The notes beneath the pieces are model-generated. The model saw nothing but the letters and a program-made list of their open reading frames with translations. It ran no database searches and was not told where the DNA came from. Below, in pieces: positions 56,302-64,000 of a stretch of 64,000 nucleotides of DNA (its first letter is position 1; each line of letters begins with the position of its first letter). The position numbers and the translations under genes are program-made. This stretch comes from Sporobolomyces roseus (lineage: Eukaryota; Basidiomycota; Microbotryomycetes; Sporidiobolales; Sporidiobolaceae), in the NCBI GenBank assembly GCA_016617785.1, contig JADILM010000012.1, forward strand, positions 372,001 through 436,000, read 5' to 3'.

Positions 56302-58807
56302 ATGGAATATGAGCAGATAAGAGAAGCATACGAATACTCTCCGCAAGCTACACCACTCGACAGACTCGACCGCTCGACAGTTCTCGCTTCTCATGTCCTA
56401 CTCACTCAGAGGGAACGAAGGCTCGACGGAATGGCACAGATCAGGACTCGTACGACTGTCATTGGGGAAGGTAAACATTGGAGTAGGAAAGCGGTGGAGC
56501 AACTCGAGATTACAACATTGGCAGATTCTCAGATTCGTTGCGATGAGGTTGCAAAAGGTGAGCACTCCCTTCGATCCTCTCCGAGATTTCCGCTGAATTG
56601 ATATGGTCACAAGGTAGACTGCTGCTGTGCCGCATAATCACTGAACCAATCCGGACAACTTCGATTCAATTCGTTGTCGAAGATACGAAAGGTCTCATTC
56701 TTCCAGTCTCGCTCTTTCACATTCCCAACAGATTCAGCAATCAAGAGCTACAAGAACTGTATCCGATGGGTGCATGCTTCGGTGAGTTTTGCCCTACTCA
56801 CTCCTCTGCTCGACAAGCACAATTCTGACATTCTGCTCTCAAAAACAGCTGTCAAAGAACCTTTCATTCGCTCAAATCGAGATGGCCACTACCTACGAAT
56901 CGAATCCCCTTCCGACCTGATCCGTCTCTTCCCCAACTCTCCACTTCTCCGCTCCTTCCCTACCTTCACCTCGAAACATTCCCTCTCCGGTCGATCCGTC
57001 GAAGACTGCAAGCAGATCGGAAACAAAGCATTCCAATCTCAACGCTGGCACGTCGCCGACGAAGCCTTCACCTGGGCACTTGCTCTCCTTCCCTCCCAGA
57101 CTTCAGCTACCGAAGATGCTTCAAACATTACCCTCCGCGCAACCCTTCTCTCGAATCTCGCTCTCACGAATCTCAAGCTCTCCCTCCCTACTTCGGCCAA
57201 GCGAAACTGTCTCTCAGCTCTTTGCTTATTCCCCTCTTCGGTTTACACCTCTCCATTTTCATCACTCGAAACGAAACTTCTCTATCGACTCTCCCTCTCC
57301 CTTTACGCTCTTCAAGACTACTCTCAATGTATCTCGACCCTCACACCTCTCATATCGTCCTCTTCCGCTCCGAACGCCGAAGCTTCAGCGTTACTCGATC
57401 GTGCTCGCTTTCGATTACTCGAGCAAACTCAAGCTAGCTACGATTTTCCCTCAGTCTTCCGTCAAGCGCAAACAATCCCTGGAGCAGATCTCGACGTGGC
57501 AGATTACTTCGCCCGAGATACGATTCAAGTGAAAGAGATCAAAGGGAAGGGAAGAGGGTTAGTAGCGAAACGGAGGATAGAAAGAGGAGAAGTATTGATC
57601 GTTTGCAAACCACTCGCATGGTCCGGAGTGATCGGATCGAGTGAAAGAAAAGGGAAGGGGAAGGAGTTGGACAAGGAGAAGAGAACGCAGTATTTGGTTG
57701 GGGTTAATTTGTTGACGAAAACTCCGGATCCTTGGGCAACGGTTGAGACGGTCGCTGAACTCGCGTGGAGGGGCTCACAAGGAGAGGAAGGGCTGGATAG
57801 GGATATAGGAGCTCAGTGGGCGGGGAAGGGGATGGGTAGATCAGAGGACGGGGAACGGACAGCTAGCGATCCGAGTCGATTAGAGGGAGTCGTCACTTTC
57901 AATGGCTTCTATATCGAAGATCTCGCTTCTTCGATTGTTGGAGATTTATCGAGTCCAAGTGAAGGCCACGAGGAGGAGGAAGATCGATTCAACGCTCCGA
58001 CTGCTCTCTACCCTACCCATCCCTCGATGCTCAACCACTCGTGCCTCCCCAACACCTCGTACAACTTCATCTCTAATCTCTTCATACTCCGTGCTAGGAC
58101 AGATATCGAGGCAGGGGAGGAGTTGGTCGATTCTTACGTCAACTCGCTCGATAGCCTAGAAGAACGGACGACGAAGTTGGAGAAACACGGATTCGTGTGT
58201 CGCTGCGAGTTGTGCGAGGAGGAGCGCAGAATTGGGTCATCCACGAGGAGGAGAAGGCAAGATCTGGTGGAGCGGATCCAACGGAACGCGAGTGGGAAAG
58301 AAGCAGATGTCGAATCGCTCGAACGTCTCAAACTGGAGTTGGAACAGACCTGGGAATCGTCAAGCCGATCACGTCGAGTGCGACCTGCTCTCTACTCGGC
58401 CACTCGACAACTCGCACAGGTTTATGCTGATCGAAATGACTACGAACTAGCAGTGAGGACGGAAACGGAGGGCTTGCAAGCTTTAGGCGCGATCATCGAG
58501 GAGGACAAGGCGACCGGAGACGTGCGACTGAGCTCTTCACCTCTTGTGGGAGACACGAACGCTGTTCTGAGCGCTCTATGGATCAGCAAGACGCTGCAAG
58601 TTGCAGGTCAAGAATCGAAATCTCGGTGAGTAGCCAGTCCAAACTAGCCCTTTGACCTCTACTGATGCTGCTTTACCTCTTCCTTCTAGCTCGTGGATTT
58701 GCCTCGCCATGGACATCGAGAAAGGACAAGCAGGCAAGGAATTGTTCGAGTTGAGACATCGAGAATGGGCGAAGAAGCACAACCTTGATCTCGCTGAAGC
58801 GGCGTGA
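56302..58807 (+). CDS. TPR and SET domain protein (SMYD-like lysine methyltransferase)
   Basis: Starts MEYEQIREAYEYSPQATPLD. Two early introns (donors GTGAGC and GTGAGT) and one near the end splice in frame. The middle holds TPR-like helices (CKQIGNKAFQSQRWHVADEA, ATLLSNLALTNLKLSLPTSA, LYRLSLSLYALQDYSQCIST). The SET domain follows: IKGKGRGLVAKRRIERGEVL, then the cofactor-site NHSCLPNTSYNF, GEELVDSYV and the post-SET Cys cluster FVCRCELCEEERR. Between the SET halves is a large insert, as in SMYD-type enzymes. The C-terminus ends EKGQAGKELFELRHREWAKK then LAEAA. Probably methylates a protein lysine; substrate unknown. Its 3' end converges on the ABCC gene 82 bases away. Confidence 0.88.
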
Positions 58808-58889
58808 CTGCGACATCATCGGTGCGAGTAGAACTGCGATGAATTAATGCTGAATGCGAATACGTCTAAATACACAATCTCTAGTCTTC

Positions 58890-61800
58890 TCATCTCTTCT
58901 TCGCCTTTTCGTACAATTCGTCAAAGTTACCAGTAGCTTCACACATCTCCCTAAAAGCGCCGTCTTGCTTGTCGAGTAATTTGAGTGGTTCGTCGAATTC
59001 GATGACTTTGCCTGCTCTCAGTACGAGAACTCGAGAGTAGTCGACAATCGTTTCTATACGCAACGTCTCAGTCGTCAGCTCAGGTGGCACAGTGAAGGAG
59101 AGATGTAGTGAGCTCACCGATACGATGTGCGACGGTCAGCAGGGTACATCCTTCGAATTCTTCTCGAATAGCTCGCTGCACGAGACGATCAGATTCGTTG
59201 TCGAGCGATGCAGCTGTTACAGTCGAGGATGATTGGCATCTGGCATCGATTGAGTTCGGAAAGGGAAGTGAACGCACTGGCTTCGTCGAGAATGATCACT
59301 TTGCTCCGTCGAACGAGCGCTCGAGCCAAACCAACGAGTTGACGCTGACCTTGCGACAGATTCGAACCCGAGCTATGTACTGGCGAGTCGAGGTTGAGGT
59401 TATCGTCTGTTTCGTCTTGTCTAGCGAAGCCGCTTCGTTGCAGAGCAGACCAGAGAGTTTGATCGTCGTGTTCGTTTTCGGGGTCGAGATTCGAGCGTAA
59501 AGTTCCGGAGAACAGAGTAGGATCCTGTGCGAGAACTATGTCAATGCCAATACTCATTGTGAGAATTGAGGAGTTAGTTCGCTCACCTGAGGTACCAGAG
59601 TCAACCGAGAGCGCAGAGCGTCGAGATTCGTATCGCTCAATTTCCGACCGTCGATCGTGATGTTTCCGTCCGAAGGTATGATAAACCGCATGAGAGCGAG
59701 AGCTACAATATTCGGGAAAGATCTGAGTACGCAGGTCATAGTCGGGTAAGGAAGGGAAGAAGGAACGCACAGAGGGATGATTTCCCACAACCAGATTCAC
59801 CGACGATACCGACTTTCTCTCCCGCCTGGATTCGGAACGAAAGCTCATGCAAGACGTTGTCGCTATCTTCGGCATACTTTGCGGAGAATCCATCGAACTA
59901 ATCAAGCCAAAACCGAATCAGTTTACTGTTTCGCGATATCGGTAGCAAGCAGAAAGCCCACCTCAATCTCGCCGTCATGAGGCCAGCTCGCAGGTGGTTC
60001 CTTCTTCTTCGAATGCTCCTCCTCCCAAGGAATCTCGGTGCTATATTGAACGATTCGCTGTACCGAGTTGAGCGAGAGTTCATTTCGATTGACGGAACGA
60101 ACGACGTAGAGGATTCGAGAGGTAAACTCGAGGCCTGCAATCGTATGCAGAAGACTGTTAGCTCGGAACCATTGACAGGCAGTGAGTAGCAGCGTACCAG
60201 TCGAAATCAGGAAACCTGTGACTCCCGAGGATAGCCCGGACGAAATGCAGAGAAGTCCGACGATGAATGACACTGTAGCTCCGACCATATCCGATCTTTC
60301 TTCCAGCCATCTATCGAGTCCTTCACCGTACAATTGCACCTGTTTGGGCCGAAAGACGTCAGCTTCGATTCGTCTGAGTCTCGATGAAACTGCTGCTTAC
60401 CTGATTGTATCGATCAGTTTGCGTTTGGTAACGAGAGACGAAGTATTCTTGACGATTGAATGCTCGAATCGTGACGACACCGCTTGTCGTGTCGCCGAGT
60501 GTTGAAAATAGCGGAGAACGAGCAGCAGCGATCTCCTTTCGAGCTGCGAGAGCGTTTCTACAGAGTATGAATCGTTAGCTCGGGGATCGAGCGGAAAGGT
60601 CAAGGATACTCACCGGACGTAAAGCTTTCCAATGAAGAAGAAGACTAAAGCGATAACGGCTGCAGGGAGGAGGAAGATCGGAAGAATGGTGCAGATGACG
60701 ACGGCTACGAAGAGCACTTGAACACTGTAATCGAATACCGGTTGCAAGTTATCGACCTGTGAGGGAAAAAATCGTCAGTACCTTCGAAACAAGAAAGGAA
60801 AGGCTCTACGAGAATGCTGACTTGTTCGGTATCGGTGATTTCAGTATCCTTCGTGTGTCTGTTGAGAGCGTTACCGAGAGGTGTTCGATCCCACCAGCGG
60901 AAAGGTGCCGAGAACATTGACGTTGTAAGATCGGAATAAAGGGTTCGAGAAGCTTTGATGCCACCTGCGATGAGAGCGAGGTACATCGCAGTGAGAGAAG
61001 TCGCCGAGATGACTTGAATAGCGGCGTAGATTGCGAAGTACTTTGAAGCGTGCGAGTCTCTCGAAGAAGCGTTGACCCATTGACCGATCCACCATCCCTG
61101 TTGACGCAAAGTGTTAGCGTCGATTTCGAGTGAGAAGAAGAAGTAGTGAGCGTACTTGAGCAAGCATGAACACATGAGCGGTAAGATTGACGAGAACGTA
61201 GCTCGTCCAGAACATCCAACCTCCCATCGCGGCGAAATAGGTTCGATACACCTTCCAAGATATCTGAGTTCCCTCACCCGAGCTGTCACCATGCCTGTCG
61301 TGTCCGGCTGCAGATCCATGTTTGATGTGGTGATCATGACGGTTCTGACTTGTTCGAGATCGATTGCTTCGATTACTGTGAAGCGAGGATCCAGAGTTCG
61401 ATCGAAGCATGCCGCTGCCTCCCGCTGAGAGTTCATGAGAAGGTGGTGAAGCATCTACCACCTTGCCGTTACGTAGATTGACGACGAGAGCGCAGTTGTC
61501 GAGACGGCGAGTGCATAATTTGACGAAATGCGTGACGAGAATGACAGTTCTATCTTGAAGAAGCGGTCCGTTCAAGCAGTGTTCGATGACATGAGATACA
61601 GCTCCACTACTCGAGATAACAACTGTGAGCTAAAATCGAAGTGCAGGGAGTGAGATGGACGAACGAATCGATAGCGCTGAGAATGTCGTCGAGAAGAACG
61701 AGGTCTGATCGAGCATAAATTGCACGAGCGAGCGAGATACGCTGTTGTTGGCCTCTGTGATGGGGGTGCAAGGTTATTTCAGCACATTCAAGACACAGAA

Positions 61801-64000
61801 CAGCAGCGAGAAACGGAAACTCACCCTGAGAGACTCAATCCTTTCTCTCCGCATCGAGTTTCGTCCCCCTCAGGTAATCCTTCGATATCGTTCTCGAGGG
61901 CACACGCGAAAACTGTATCGTTGTAACGTTCCTCGTCGTATTCCTCGCCAAAGAGGATGTTGTTGCGAATTGAGGTGTCTAGAACGCGGAATCAGTCAGC
62001 CTAGAATGCTCGTTCGAAAGCGAGTCAGCTTACCTTGTAACCAAGGACTTTGTGCAGCGTAAGAAGTCTTGATACGTTCGCCTCCATTAGTCAAAATGTC
62101 GACTTTCCCACTTCGAACGTGAAGCTCGCCGAGTAGAGCGAGGAGGAAAGCACTCTTTCCGCTTCCTACATCGCCAGCAATAATAGTGGTCGAGTTCTTT
62201 GGTATCTTGAGATCATCGACGACGAGAGTGAAGCCAGTCGATCCATAGCGAGAGAATCGAAACTTGGCATTCGAGATTCGAACTGCAGAATCTTGCTTTT
62301 TCTCGTTTGAGGAAGTGTCGTTCGAAGTCGATCGAGAGAATGCTACCGGCTTGTCGTCGAGCTGCTCAGTATCTTGGATGAAGTTGTTGATGCGACCGAG
62401 AGAGACATTGGCTCGCATGAAAGCGGACAAGAGTCGAGTAGCAGAGACTGCAGTCGAGTTGGATCAGCTCTAAACCCGAGAAGAGAGAGATGGTCGAGAT
62501 GGCCTTACTGACTGCCTCTCGTAAGAGACTGAAGAGCGACATTGCCGTGAAAGCTGTCGAAGCGGTGAGCGATTCCTTCTGAACGAAGACGTAGACGCCG
62601 AACGTTGCGAGAGTGACCGATGCAGGAATCCCCGTCGAAAGGAACATCATCCCTCTGAGCTTGAAGGGTTCAGTATCTCGACTATCAAGTATTGGGCAGA
62701 GAAAGGAAAGGGAACGCACGAGTAGATTTTCGCTCGTTTCTTGATCTTGTCCAGTTCAAGCGATCGAGCATTGTCGATTCGTTTGATCGAAGGTTTCTCC
62801 CATGCAAACATCTTCAAGATACGAACTGAATTGAGCAGCTCCTGTACGAGGGTGACTCGCTTGTCGGTAGCCTACAGTTGAGGTTCGTCAGCGAGAGAGA
62901 AGGGCAGAGAAATGCATCAACAAACGGACCTTCATGATCTCTTCTTGTACTCCACCGTACTTCTTCGATACCACGCTCGATACAGGAGCAAACGCGATGA
63001 TCACAGCGAGAGCGACGAAAGCTGACCATCCGAGGAGGAAGTAGAGGAAGATCAACGAGACGAGAAGTTTCGGGACGATTCCAAAGAGTTCCAGTGCCGG
63101 TGTCTAGAAGGTATAGATGTTAGCGAGATGAGACTCTGTGAAGGGATGTGAGACTGACCAGCGACGACGTGATTACGTCTACATCAGTGCCGACGAGGTT
63201 GTTCACTCGACCAACTGCTTCCGCACCTCCAGCTCCCGATCCTTGACTCCCTTTCTTCTTCGTATCCGACTTTTGATCGCTACCGTTACTCGACGCATCA
63301 CCATTATCTTCGCCATCTTCCTTGTTTCCTCCTCCTCCCGCTTTCACCCGCATCAACTTCTCGAATATCGCAACACCCAGCAAGGATCGAAGTCGAAGTC
63401 CGAGTTGCGCGAGTCGATAGAGAGCGCTTTGATAGCAGATGGACGTCGCAATTGGAGCGACGAAGATGCCAACTGCGAAGAGGTAAGGCGAAAGTCCGAG
63501 AGGAGGAGCTTTCGATGATTGAACGTAACGAAGAAGCTAGAAGCGAGTGGGGACATTGAGAGTCAGCGAAGACATGAAGAATAGATTCGACGGGACTCAC
63601 CAAATTCATCGAGAGCGGAGACAGGAAAACGAAGATAATCCAAGCGGATGCGAAAGCGAGGATCTCGAAGATGTCACCTCGATACCGCCACAGGAAACAC
63701 CACGTCGTCCCAGTGACCGGTTTAGCTTTCTGTTCTTCCTCGTTTTCGTCTCGCTTCGTCTCCTTCTCCGACATTTCCGTTCCTTCCCAACGGAATTGCT
63801 GTAACACCAGTCGAGAATGTAGGATATCTGGTAAGGGCGGTACAAAGCGTTTGAAACTTGATTCATCGAATTGCTCGTTGCTGACGAGGCGGGAGAAGAA
63901 TCGGGAAGTAAGGAGGAAGTAGCGGATCATTCGAGGTTCGAGGAAAGAAAAGAAGAGGCGGGAGAGGAGTGAAGCTGTTTGAGCAGGATTTGGCGGTACC
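58890..64000 (-). CDS. ABCC-type ABC transporter, 5' end outside the window
   Basis: Full-length ABC exporter of the MRP/YBT1/YOR1 class, incomplete at its N-terminus. At the right edge the frame is open and reads [20 protein letters not shown], the family pattern just before TMD1, so the start lies beyond 64000. TMD1 runs to about 62.4 kb. NBD1 has Walker [21 protein letters not shown], signature [18 protein letters not shown] and [15 protein letters not shown]2 follows, then NBD2 with [58 protein letters not shown] and [15 protein letters not shown], ending KAKKR at 58890. NBD1 has Asp in place of the catalytic Glu, as is usual in ABCC. Many short introns. Such proteins export conjugates or drugs at the vacuole or plasma membrane; the substrate is not known. 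Confidence 0.93.

Noticed and set aside
1..64000. Transposons, CRISPR arrays, rRNA or tRNA genes
   Set aside because: No transposase, reverse transcriptase, terminal repeats of mobile elements, regular short repeats, or tRNA-like cloverleaf sequences were seen; the large inverted repeat contains only host genes.

Overview
The window is nuclear DNA of a fungus, most likely a basidiomycete. Genes are compact and dense on both strands, almost all are broken by many short introns (mostly 50-90 bases, GT-AG with CTGAC/CTAAC-like branch points), and the set of families is fungal: a DUF6534 membrane protein, a glyoxal-oxidase-like secreted enzyme, a GT62 mannan-type glycosyltransferase, and an ACS-family (Dal5-like) transporter. 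I cannot place it below phylum with confidence.

Layout. 0.8-11 kb holds ordinary single genes: a fatty-acid elongase (ELO), a BTB/POZ protein, a SERINC/TMS1 membrane protein, ARPC2 of the Arp2/3 complex, and an MFS transporter. 11-12.3 kb is an RNase III-fold protein. From 12.3 to 20.3 kb lies block A: F-box/LRR-like gene, ALG10 glucosyltransferase, GT62 glycosyltransferase, zinc-finger gene. From 41.9 to 49.8 kb lies block B, the same four genes in the same relative order but inverted. Between them are pICln, a putative nucleotidyltransferase-fold gene (NTL-A, minus), PRP18, COX12, a second nucleotidyltransferase-fold gene (NTL-B, plus), a DUF6534 membrane protein, GAL7, a Myb plus C2H2 transcription factor and one unrecognised gene. 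50-64 kb holds a glyoxal-oxidase-like gene, POP1 of RNase P/MRP, a TPR-SET methyltransferase-like gene, and the 3' part of an ABCC transporter that runs off the right edge.

The most striking structure is a pair of non-concentric inverted duplications. The outer one (A/B) has a core of about 4.3 kb per arm (about 13769-18080 and 44020-48340) that is nearly identical, including introns and UTRs, while the flanking paralogues in the same blocks (F-box N-terminal part, zinc fingers) are strongly diverged. This looks like an old duplication whose middle is homogenised by gene conversion, or a recent second exchange. In arm A the GT62 gene has an in-frame TGA at the end of its membrane anchor where arm B has a Trp codon. 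The inner duplication is the NTL-A/NTL-B pair, which flanks PRP18 and COX12. NTL-B appears frameshifted at a run of ten G.

Other points: both zinc-finger paralogues have fingers interrupted by phase-0 introns between the Cys pair and the His pair. Two introns (one in COX12, one in the zinc-finger gene) must use a GC donor (GCAAGT) to keep the frame. Several divergent gene pairs share very short promoters (about 100 bases).
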